Positions 33,075 through 39,767 of a stretch of DNA of 64,000 nt are shown here, in pieces; positions within the stretch are counted from its first letter, which is position 1; each line of letters starts with the position of its first letter. The DNA is taken from positions 248,001 to 312,000 of the forward strand of contig NZ_JAMXMX010000001.1 of assembly GCF_024055725.1 (NCBI RefSeq). Direction: 5' to 3'. The position numbers and the translations under genes were made by a program. The stretch comes from Actinoallomurus spadix. Lineage in GTDB: Bacteria > Actinomycetota > Actinomycetes > Streptosporangiales > Streptosporangiaceae. The notes beneath the pieces were generated by a model that did no database searches, was not told the origin of the DNA, and worked only from the letters and a program-made list of their open reading frames with translations.

Positions 33075-34304
33075 TCAGCCCTCGATGGCGTACTGCATCG
33101 CGCGCAGTTTGGTCTGGGTCTCCTCGAGCTCGGCGGCCGGGTCGGAGCCGGCGACGATGCCGCCACCGGCGTACAGGCGGGCGCGCGGCCCCTCGACCTG
33201 CGCGCACCGCAGCGCGATGCCCCACTCGCCGTCGCCCCGGGCGTCGATCCAGCCGACGGGCCCGGCGTAACGGCCGCGGTCCATGGCCTCCAGCTCGCGG
33301 ATCAGGTCCAGGGCGGTGTCGGTGGGCGTACCGCCGACCGCGGGCGTCGGGTGCAGCGCGCCGACGACGTCCAGGACCGAGCGGTCCTCCTCGAGCCGGC
33401 CGCGTACGGGGGTGGCCAGGTGGATGAGGTTCGACAGGCGCAGGATCTCCGGCTCCGCGGGCACCGTCAGGTCCCGGCAGAGCGGGGCCAGTGCGGCGCG
33501 GACCATGTCGGCCGCGTACGAGTGCTCCTCCCGGTCCTTGGCCGAGGCGAACAGGGTGCTGGCGGCGCTGGAGTCGCTGTCCGAGCCGCGTGCGATCGTC
33601 CCGGCCAGCACGAGCGACTCGACCTGGCCGCCCATGCGCCGGACGAGCAGTTCGGGCGTCGCTCCGACCAGCCCGGCGCACGCGAACGTGTAGCAGGACG
33701 GGAAGCGGTCGGCGAGACGCCGGAGCAGGATCCGGCTGTCGATCGGCTCGTCGGCCACGGCCAGCAGGTCGCGGGCGAGAACGACCTTGGACAGGTGTCC
33801 CGCGCGGATGCGCCGCACGGCGGCGGCCACGGCCCGCATGTGCCGCGGCGCGGTGACGTCGCCGTCGGCCCACCGGACGGCGGCGGGCGGCGCCGGGGGC
33901 CGCAGGAGGGTCAGCGGGTCGGGGCGCTCGCCGATCGTGGTGTACCAGGCCTGGCCGTCACGGCGGCCGAGGACGGTGCGCGGCACGATCAGCACCGAGT
34001 CCCCGGAACGGGGGTCGAAGGAGAAGCTGCCGAACGCGACCGGCCCGGACCCGGGCACCCGCAGGGGATCGTCGACCGTGGCGGCGTCGAACAGCGCCGT
34101 GAGCCACTGCCGCGCCCACGTGAAGCGGTCCTCGCCCGGCGGGACGGCGACGCGCGCGGCCTCGCCCCAGCCGACGAGCCCCTCCCCGTGGCGTACCCAG
34201 GCCAGGACGGACGAGTGGGGGAGTCGCGCCAGCAGGTCCTCTGGCGTGCGCACGGGAACGGTGCGTACGGCGAGCTGTTCCGGCAGTCCAACGGCGAGGG
34301 TCAC
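33075..34304 (-). CDS. menF: Isochorismate synthase
   Basis: A 409-residue chorismate-binding enzyme (MenF/EntC/DhbC). Motifs: LSKVVLARDLLA, FPSCYTFACAGLVGATPELLV, LVLAGTIARGSDS, LIHLATPVRG, LHPTPAVGGTPTD and GRYAGPVGWIDARGDGEWGIALR. It converts chorismate to isochorismate for MenD; a siderophore role is less likely as no siderophore genes are nearby. GTG start at 34304. A promoter with palindrome lies immediately upstream (34313-34341). Confidence 0.88.
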   Translation of the reverse strand: MTLAVGLPEQLAVRTVPVRTPEDLLARLPHSSVLAWVRHGEGLVGWGEAARVAVPPGEDRFTWARQWLTALFDAATVDDPLRVPGSGPVAFGSFSFDPRSGDSVLIVPRTVLGRRDGQAWYTTIGERPDPLTLLRPPAPPAAVRWADGDVTAPRHMRAVAAAVRRIRAGHLSKVVLARDLLAVADEPIDSRILLRRLADRFPSCYTFACAGLVGATPELLVRRMGGQVESLVLAGTIARGSDSDSSAASTLFASAKDREEHSYAADMVRAALAPLCRDLTVPAEPEILRLSNLIHLATPVRGRLEEDRSVLDVVGALHPTPAVGGTPTDTALDLIRELEAMDRGRYAGPVGWIDARGDGEWGIALRCAQVEGPRARLYAGGGIVAGSDPAAELEETQTKLRAMQYAIEG

Positions 34305-34312
34305 GAGACCTT

Positions 34313-34341
34313 ACTGTACGGGAGATTTGAACCCGTTCAAA
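34313..34341 (-). promoter_or_regulatory. menF promoter overlapped by a palindrome, probably leaderless
   Basis: On the minus strand TTGAAC (34335-34340), a 16-bp spacer, then TACAGT (34313-34318). The -10 ends 8 nt before the GTG at 34304, so the transcript would have almost no leader. The -35 lies inside a perfect palindrome, TTTGAACCCGTTCAAA (34326-34341), a likely repressor site. Confidence 0.55.
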
Positions 34342-34642
34342 CAGCAGGGTCTTGTGAGATTCGCGGGCTTTGCGCCTCATTTCCGGCGACTGATGCCCGC
34401 ATGGGAGAGTAGCCGCCTGCTCGTCCTCCAAACATCGCGACATATCGGTTGGCGGGCGGACGCGGAGGCGCTTCACCCGCCGTGCCATTCCGTCCTCGGG
34501 GTTCGCCGGGTGCCCGCCGTGCCGAGGGAACGGCCGGGTGTCCGCCACACCGGGCGACCGCCGCACGGGGCGACCGCCGCACCGGGGAACCGCCGGATCG
34601 CGGCCGCCACCGTCAGGGACGCCCGCGGCCGGCGGCGGGGGG
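34342..34642. other. Non-coding spacer with short tandem GC-rich repeats
   Basis: About 300 bp without a convincing gene. Around 34549-34595 a unit of about 16-17 bp (GGGCGACCGCCGCAC) is repeated two to three times imperfectly. Frames crossing it are low-complexity and look like shadows. Confidence 0.45.
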
Positions 34643-35047
34643 TCAGTACGACTGCAGCTCCAGCAGGTTGCCGTCCGGGTCGCGGAGCAGGGCGTTACGG
34701 AGGGTCGGGCCCCACTCCGGCCGGTCGGACGGGGCCGCGACCGGCTTCGCGCCGTGGCGCAGGCACAGCGTGTATCCCGCGTCGACGTCGGCGACCCGGC
34801 CGACGAGCATGACGCCGTCCTGGGCCGGCGCGTCGGCCGGCAGGTCCGCGGTGCCGGCGGCCGCGGCCATCGCCGCGCGGCTGAACAGGGCGAGCACTCC
34901 CTCGCCTTCGACGTCCCAGCTGGCGTAAGGCCCGGCCGCGCCGCCGCGCGCGACGGTCGCGCCGGCCAGCTCGGGCAGCACCGCGTCATAGAACCCGAAG
35001 CACTCGGCGAACCGGCTGACCAGCAGACGGGGATACAACACGTCCAT
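34643..35047 (-). CDS. VOC (glyoxalase/bleomycin-resistance fold) protein
   Basis: A 134-residue VOC protein: LYPRLLVSRFAECFGFYDAVLP at the N-terminus and LLRDPDGNLLELQSY at the C-terminus, the RDPDGNLLEL motif holding a metal-binding Glu. Substrate unknown. It diverges from a MarR gene across 59 bp with an imperfect palindrome, so it is probably MarR-controlled. Confidence 0.82.
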   Translation of the reverse strand: MDVLYPRLLVSRFAECFGFYDAVLPELAGATVARGGAAGPYASWDVEGEGVLALFSRAAMAAAAGTADLPADAPAQDGVMLVGRVADVDAGYTLCLRHGAKPVAAPSDRPEWGPTLRNALLRDPDGNLLELQSY

Positions 35048-35062
35048 GACGTCTCCAAATTC

Positions 35063-35096
35063 GTAGGTGCAGACCCATTATTGGTTCGCACCCTAC
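35063..35096. promoter_or_regulatory. Candidate MarR operator
   Basis: GTAGGTGCAGACC pairs imperfectly with GGTTCGCACCCTAC in the 59-bp gap between divergent VOC and MarR genes. The dyad covers most of the gap and would overlap both promoters. Confidence 0.5.
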
Positions 35097-35106
35097 ACTG
35101 TGCGGA

Positions 35107-35697
35107 ATGGAAGAGACACCGCCCAGCCTGCTGGCGCTGACCCCGTACCTGCTGTCGCGCGTGGGGAAGGCGGCGCGCGGCCGGATCATCGAGCGCCTCG
35201 CGGCGCGCGACCTGCGCCTCTGGCACATGGCCGTCCTGGCGGCGCTGGCGGACTTCGGCCCGCAGGCACAACGCGACCTCGCGGCCCGCCTGAGGATCGA
35301 TCCGAGCGACGTGGTCAAGGTCCTCGACGACCTGGCCGCCGCCGGCCACGTCGAGCGGGCCCGGGACCCCGCCGACCGGCGCCGGGTCACCGTGACCCTC
35401 ACCGCGGCCGGCCGTACGGCCCTCGCGGACCTGACCTCCGAGACGACGGCCCTGGAGGAGGAGGTCCTGGCGCCCCTCGACGAGCGGGAACGCGCGGTGC
35501 TGCACGCGCTACTGCGCCGGGTCTTCGCCCACCTGCACGAGAAGGACCAGGGGGCGTCCGGTGGACGAAGATCCACCGGACGCCCCCTAAGGAATGATGA
35601 CGGTGGCGCCCGCCGCGGGGACGTCGCCCATCGCCGCGAGGGCCGCCGGAGCGTCCGCCAGGCCGATCGTCCGGGTGATGAGGAGGTCCGGCCGTAG
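35107..35697 (+). CDS. MarR family regulator whose reading frame runs through a terminator into the opposite gene
   Basis: A winged-helix regulator: RVGKAARGRIIERLAARDLRLWHMAVLAALADFG, RDLAARLRIDPSDVVKVLDDLAAAGHVERARDPADRRRVTVTLTAAGR. A normal MarR protein would end near residue 148 (HLHEKDQ, about 35550). Here the frame has no stop there; it continues through a 17-bp hairpin and 111 bp antisense to the alcohol dehydrogenase gene, to a TAG at 35695, giving 196 residues with an Arg/Gly-rich tail. Either the natural stop was lost by mutation or sequencing error, or many transcripts end without a stop codon. The divergent VOC gene is the probable target. Confidence 0.82.
   Translation: MEETPPSLLALTPYLLSRVGKAARGRIIERLAARDLRLWHMAVLAALADFGPQAQRDLAARLRIDPSDVVKVLDDLAAAGHVERARDPADRRRVTVTLTAAGRTALADLTSETTALEEEVLAPLDERERAVLHALLRRVFAHLHEKDQGASGGRRSTGRPLRNDDGGARRGDVAHRREGRRSVRQADRPGDEEVRP
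35549..35588. terminator. 17-bp bidirectional terminator inside the MarR frame
   Basis: Perfect arms 35549-35565 and 35572-35588 (beginning AGGGGGCGTCCGG) with loop CGAAGA. It lies at the 3' ends of the convergent MarR and alcohol dehydrogenase genes; the dehydrogenase TAG (35587-35589) overlaps the base of the stem, and the MarR frame passes through it. Confidence 0.8.
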
Positions 35698-36621
35698 TAG
35701 GCCGGCCGTGACCATGGCCATCATCGGGCCGTAGGCGTGCGCGGCCATCCCGTGGCTGCCGAGCATCTCCAGTTCCAGGGCGATGACCCGGTGCATCGGC
35801 ACGATCGCGGGCCCGGCGGCCGGCGGCAGGAGCCCCACCTGGACGTGACGTCCGCGGCGGCGCAGGCTCTCGACCGACGCCGCGCAGGTCGCCGGGCTCC
35901 CGAGCGCGTCCAGTGACAGGTGCGCACCGCCGCCGGTGATCTCGCGGACGGCCTCGGCCGCACCGTGGGGACCCTGCACGCACGCGGCCGCGCCGAAACG
36001 GCGGGCCAGATCCAGGGCGGCGGGGGAGACGTCGACCGCGACGACCCGCGCCCCGCACGCCGCGGCGATCATGACGGCGGACAGCCCGACTCCGCCGCAG
36101 CCGTGCACCGCCACCCACTCGCCCGGCCCGACGCGCCCTTGCGCGGTGACCGCCCGGAAGGCCGTCGCGAACCGGCAGCCCAGAGCGGCCGCCGTCGCGT
36201 ACGCCAGGTCACCGGGCAGGGACACGAGGTTGACGTCGGCGTTGTCGATCGCGACATACTCCGCGAACGACCCCCAGTGGCTGAAGCCGGGCTGCGTCTG
36301 CCGCTCGCACACCTGCTGGTCGCCGGCCGCGCACGCCGCGCACCGGCCGCACGCGCAGACGAACGGCACGGTCACCCGGTCGCCGGCCCGCCACCCCGTG
36401 ACGTCCGGGCCGGCCGCGGCGACGACGCCCGCCAGCTCGTGCCCGGGCACATGCGGAAACCGTGTGATGTCGGGATCGTGGCCCATCCATCCGTGCCAGT
36501 CGCTGCGGCACAGCCCGGTCGCCTCCACCCGGATCACCACCCCGGCGCGGGGCGGCTCGGGATCGGGCACCTGCCGTACCTCGGGCATCCGCCCGAACCC
36601 GTCATACGCCACCGCTCGCAC
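35587..36621 (-). CDS. Zinc-dependent alcohol dehydrogenase (MDR family)
   Basis: A 344-residue medium-chain dehydrogenase. The catalytic-zinc motif is GLCRSDWHGW and VPGHELAGVV (GHE); the structural-zinc loop CACGRCAACAAGDQQVC has the four cysteines. The Rossmann motif is VHGCGGVGLSAVMIA. It oxidises an alcohol with NAD(P)+; substrate unknown. GTG 36621 (VRAVAYDGFG) is preferred because GAGAGGGG lies about 10 nt upstream; the extension to 36651 is not family-like. Confidence 0.88.
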   Translation of the reverse strand: MRAVAYDGFGRMPEVRQVPDPEPPRAGVVIRVEATGLCRSDWHGWMGHDPDITRFPHVPGHELAGVVAAAGPDVTGWRAGDRVTVPFVCACGRCAACAAGDQQVCERQTQPGFSHWGSFAEYVAIDNADVNLVSLPGDLAYATAAALGCRFATAFRAVTAQGRVGPGEWVAVHGCGGVGLSAVMIAAACGARVVAVDVSPAALDLARRFGAAACVQGPHGAAEAVREITGGGAHLSLDALGSPATCAASVESLRRRGRHVQVGLLPPAAGPAIVPMHRVIALELEMLGSHGMAAHAYGPMMAMVTAGLLRPDLLITRTIGLADAPAALAAMGDVPAAGATVIIP

Positions 36622-36740
36622 CGGTCCGCCCCTCTCTCGGCTCCGGCTCACCGTACCGACGCCGCCGGCGGACGGAATGCGCGGGTCGGCGAGCTCATGG
36701 GCGGATTCACGTCACGGGCGAGGCAGGGACGCCACATTCG

Positions 36741-36769
36741 TTGACGGAAATATAGCGCGACGGTTATAT
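36741..36769 (+). promoter_or_regulatory. arsR-type promoter with palindromic operator, leaderless
   Basis: TTGACG (36741-36746), 17-bp spacer, TTATAT (36764-36769). The ATG at 36777 is 7 bp after the -10, so the transcript is probably leaderless. An imperfect dyad (GGAAATATA ... TATATTCC) covers the spacer and the -10, suiting autorepression by the ArsR protein. Confidence 0.7.
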
Positions 36770-36776
36770 TCCCTGG

Positions 36777-37094
36777 ATGAGCGCGACCTTTGACGTACTG
36801 GCCGAACCCGCCCGTCGCCGCATCCTGGACCTTCTGCTCGAGCGTCCCCGCCTGGTCGGAGAGCTGACCGAGGCGCTCGGCCTTACCCAGCCCGGCACCT
36901 CGAAGCACCTGCGGGTCCTGCGCGAGGCGGGCCTGGTCACGGCGCGTCCCGAGGCGCAGCGCCGGTGGTACGAACTGCGCCCCGAACCGCTGGCCGAGGT
37001 GGACGCGTGGCTGGCGCCCTACCGCCGGCTGTGGTCCGGCTCGCTCGACGCGCTGGAGCGGGACCGGGACACGATGGGGACCGGCGGCGCGTGA
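36777..37094 (+). CDS. ArsR/SmtB family repressor
   Basis: A 105-residue winged-helix regulator: DVLAEPARRRILDLLLERPRLVGELTEALGLTQPGTSKHLRVLREAGLVTARPEAQRRWYELRPEPLAEVDAWL. No cysteine is present, so the classical thiol metal sites are missing; it belongs to the non-metal-sensing branch often paired with SRPBCC or other enzymes. No partner gene lies directly downstream on the same strand, so its target is unclear beyond itself. The promoter palindrome suggests autorepression. Confidence 0.85.
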   Translation: MSATFDVLAEPARRRILDLLLERPRLVGELTEALGLTQPGTSKHLRVLREAGLVTARPEAQRRWYELRPEPLAEVDAWLAPYRRLWSGSLDALERDRDTMGTGGA

Positions 37095-37170
37095 CACCGA
37101 TCCTGGGAACCGCGGACGGCCGCCGGCCGGGGAGGTGTGCCCGGCCGTGCTCGAAGATCCTGGAGCGGCC

Positions 37171-37818
37171 TTATGCCGCGCGGGTCGAGGCGAGGTAGAC
37201 GACGTCGGGTTCGCCGCGCGCGACCTCGACCGGATGCGCGGACACGCGCGCGAACCGCTCCCGCAGGCGATCCTCGAACACGGTGACGGCGGCGGCGCTC
37301 CAGACCGCGAGGACGCCGCCGGGCCGGAGTCGGCCCGCCAGCAGGTCCAGCCCCTCGGGGCCGTAGAGCGCGGTGTTGCCGTCGCTGACCGTCCACTCCG
37401 GGCCGTTGTCGATGTCCAGGCAGATCGCGTCGTACGGCTTGCCCGGCGTGCGCAGCCAGACCAGGAGGTCCGCGCACTCGACACGTACGCGGGGGTCGTC
37501 GAGGGCGCCCTCGGAGTACGGCCGGAGCGGTCCGGAGTGCCAGCCGATCACCGCCGGCTCCCGCTCGACGACCGTCACCCGGCGGGTGTCCGGCGAGTGC
37601 ACGGCCTCGGCGAGGGAGAATCCCACGCCCAGCCCGCCGATGAGCACGTGGGCCGGCCGGGCGAGCCGCTCCAGGGCGGCGCGCACCAGGAGGCGCTCGG
37701 ACGCGCCGGCCCGGGTGTCCATCAGGAACACTCCGTTGCTGATGATCTCGAAGTGCTCGCCGTCACCGCGTAGGACCAGCTCGCCGTGCGGGCCGGTCCG
37801 CCGATCACAGACCTCCAT
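37171..37818 (-). CDS. Spermidine synthase-like methyltransferase-fold protein
   Basis: A 215-residue protein with the polyamine-synthase-type Rossmann core: ARPAHVLIGGLGVGFSLAEAV (nucleotide-binding glycines), RRVTVVEREPAVIGWH (acidic ligand at the end of strand beta-2), YDAICLDIDNGPEWTVS and LRPGGVLAVWSAA. It lacks the N-terminal beta-domain of true SpeE, so the polyamine product is uncertain; such short forms are common in actinomycetes. Cytoplasmic. Confidence 0.78.
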   Translation of the reverse strand: MEVCDRRTGPHGELVLRGDGEHFEIISNGVFLMDTRAGASERLLVRAALERLARPAHVLIGGLGVGFSLAEAVHSPDTRRVTVVEREPAVIGWHSGPLRPYSEGALDDPRVRVECADLLVWLRTPGKPYDAICLDIDNGPEWTVSDGNTALYGPEGLDLLAGRLRPGGVLAVWSAAAVTVFEDRLRERFARVSAHPVEVARGEPDVVYLASTRAA

Positions 37819-37965
37819 GAGCCGCCAGCCTACCCCGCAAGATCACCGGCCGAGGCGGTGATTGGAATGTGACGGAGAGTCGTCATTCGAGGTCGGCGGG
37901 CCGAATAGGTGCTCAACGAAAGGGAATGACCAGCCCCGTACAGCTTCGTACGGAAGGGGGAGCCG

Positions 37966-38160
37966 ATGGGTCTCCTGGACAAGCTGAAGAACACGATGGA
38001 GAAGGCGAAGGGCCGCGGCAAGGAGGCCGCGGGCCGAGGAGCCCGTGATCCGTACCTGGAGTCCGAAGGGCGCAGGGACCGGATGAAGGGCGGCGCCAAG
38101 CAGGCCGGCGAGCAGGCCAAGGACGCCGCGAAGGAGGTCCGTCGCACCTTCGAACGGTGA
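37966..38160 (+). CDS. CsbD-like stress protein
   Basis: A 64-residue, charged, helical protein (MGLLDKLKNTMEKAKGRGKEAAGRG ... MKGGAKQAGEQAKDAAKEV) resembling the CsbD family of general-stress proteins whose biochemical role is unknown. AAGGGGG lies upstream of the ATG. A 6-bp inverted repeat (CCGTAC ... GTACGG, 37936-37953) overlaps the leader. A hairpin terminator follows 12 bp after the stop. Confidence 0.75.
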   Translation: MGLLDKLKNTMEKAKGRGKEAAGRGARDPYLESEGRRDRMKGGAKQAGEQAKDAAKEVRRTFER

Positions 38161-38172
38161 GAGACCGACAAG

Positions 38173-38205
38173 GAGGTTGCCGCCAGGTGCCCTGGCGGCA
38201 ACCTC
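38173..38205 (+). terminator. Terminator of the CsbD-like gene
   Basis: A 15-bp perfect stem, GAGGTTGCCGCCAGG with CCTGGCGGCAACCTC, loop TGC. Confidence 0.8.
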
Positions 38206-38861
38206 GCATGTCGGGCCCCGACGGTGCGGCCGCCGCTGCGTGAAAGAGAACGCGAACCCTCCGTCGATCTCATGTTCCGCAATGCCGCCACCGGCACATG
38301 CGTCGGCTCTGACGGCGGCAGCCACGTCGACCCCTTGATGGTGCAGCCCTGTGAACAGCGCGGACGCCCGCCAGGTACGGCATGAGCACCTCAGGGATGG
38401 TGGCGGCGGCGCTCCCTGATCACGCGCTCACCAAGGTGTGCCTGAGCCGAACGGAGGCTCTGGCCGGGAATCCGTGAAGCGGAGTGAGCACCCCAAAGTG
38501 CCGCAGCTCAGATTGAGTCGTCTGCCGGTGAACCCGAACGCGGTGGGGTTCGTACGCCTTGCCAAGGGGTCCGCCTTGGACCGCCGCGCCGTCGTGTGGA
38601 GGAGCTACACGGACGACCGGCCATCTCTCACCGCGACCGATCTCGTCACCGGAGGTGGATCGTGAGCTGCGGGAGGACGCCGGACCGGGGACCGACCGGG
38701 TCGGAGCCCTGGACGACGCCGGCCGGGCCGCGCAGGGACGGCTCGGCGAGGCGTCGCGCCGCCAGGTGTCCTCAGCGGGAGGGACGTCCCGCAGCAGGTG
38801 GTCGGCGCGCCGCCGGCCGCGGCGCCGCCCGCGATCTGATTCAGACCTAAGGAGAGCGATC
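38206..38861. other. Region without a confident gene; possible gene remnants
   Basis: About 650 bp with weaker GC bias at third positions than its neighbours. A 75-codon frame (38438-38665, + strand, ending ...SLTATDLVTGGGS) has moderately biased codons but no recognised domain. A second frame starting GTG at 38655 (VDRELREDAGPGTDRVGALDD) runs without a stop into the lectin gene at 38862. These look like remnants of decayed genes rather than functional ones. Confidence 0.35.
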
Positions 38862-39718
38862 TTGTCTAAGTCAGGACCCGGCGAGCGCTCGGAGTCGCTG
38901 GGTATCCGCCGGCCGGTGGCGTTGCCCAAGGCGGACATCGAGGGAACCGCAGACCTGGCGCCGGCCACCGGCGCCGAGCCGGCCCAGGAGGTCGACCGGC
39001 CCGCCACCGAGGAGGAGAAGGCCGCCGAGACCGCGACTCCCGAGGGGGAGAAGGCCGGCGAGACCGGAGAGCGGCCGAAGGACACGTCGCCGGCGGCGGC
39101 CAGCAGCCTCCGCCGGGCGCGTACACCTCCATGTCCCCGTCGGCGACCCCGACCTCGAAGCCCTCCGCGCACGCGACGCCCACCCCGGGGGCCAGCAAGA
39201 GCGCCGCTTCCAAGACCTCCGGCAAACCTTCACCTAGCGCCCATGCCGCCCATAAGGGTGGTTCGTCGAGTAAAACAGCCAGCAAGGGTGGTTCCTCGGT
39301 CGGAGCGGCCAGCAAGGGCGGTTCCTCGAGCAAGTCGGCCCACAAGGGCGTTCCGGCGAGTGAGAAGCCGACGTCGGGTGGGAACCCGTACACACTCGAG
39401 GTCCACGCGACCTACGACATCAACCCGGGGAAGACCCTGCGCACGAACCGCCTCGCGCTGACCATGCAGAAGGGCGGCAACCTCGTACTGCGTGACACGA
39501 CCGGCAAAATCGTCTGGTCCACCGGGACGCATCAGGCCGGCGCGTACGCCGAGTTCCAGACCGACGGCAACCTGGTCGTCTACGTCAACGGCAGACACGC
39601 GGTCTGGGCGTCGGGGACGTACGGCCACAACGGCGCGACGCTGGTGCTCCAGACCGACTACAACCTGGTGATCTACGACGGCCACAACGCGCTGTGGGCG
39701 AGCCATACGAACAGGTGA
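38862..39718 (+). pseudogene. B-lectin (bulb-type mannose-binding lectin) gene, apparently frameshifted
   Basis: The 5' part begins at TTG 38862 with AAGGAG upstream and encodes an acidic Pro/Glu-rich stretch (RRPVALPKADIEGTADLAPA... EKAGETGERPKD). Around 39085-39110, in a GGC-rich stretch, coding sense moves to the -1 frame: PPPGAYTSMSPSATPTS, then a Ser/Lys/Gly-rich linker with repeated KGGSS, then a B-lectin domain with the characteristic QxDxNxVxY-type repeats (MQKGGNLVLRD, FQTDGNLVVYVNG, LQTDYNLVIYDG). The lectin frame alone starts at ATG 39131 without a ribosome-binding site and has no signal peptide. Decay or a sequencing error both fit. Confidence 0.55.
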
Positions 39719-39767
39719 CCCCCGTGACCGGGCGACGCCGTTCGCGGGGATCTGCCGGGTCCTGGAT

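Noticed and set aside
39131-39718. B-lectin frame as a complete independent gene
   Set aside because: No ribosome-binding site or signal peptide at ATG 39131, while an upstream start with good signals leads into the same region in another frame; reported as frameshifted.
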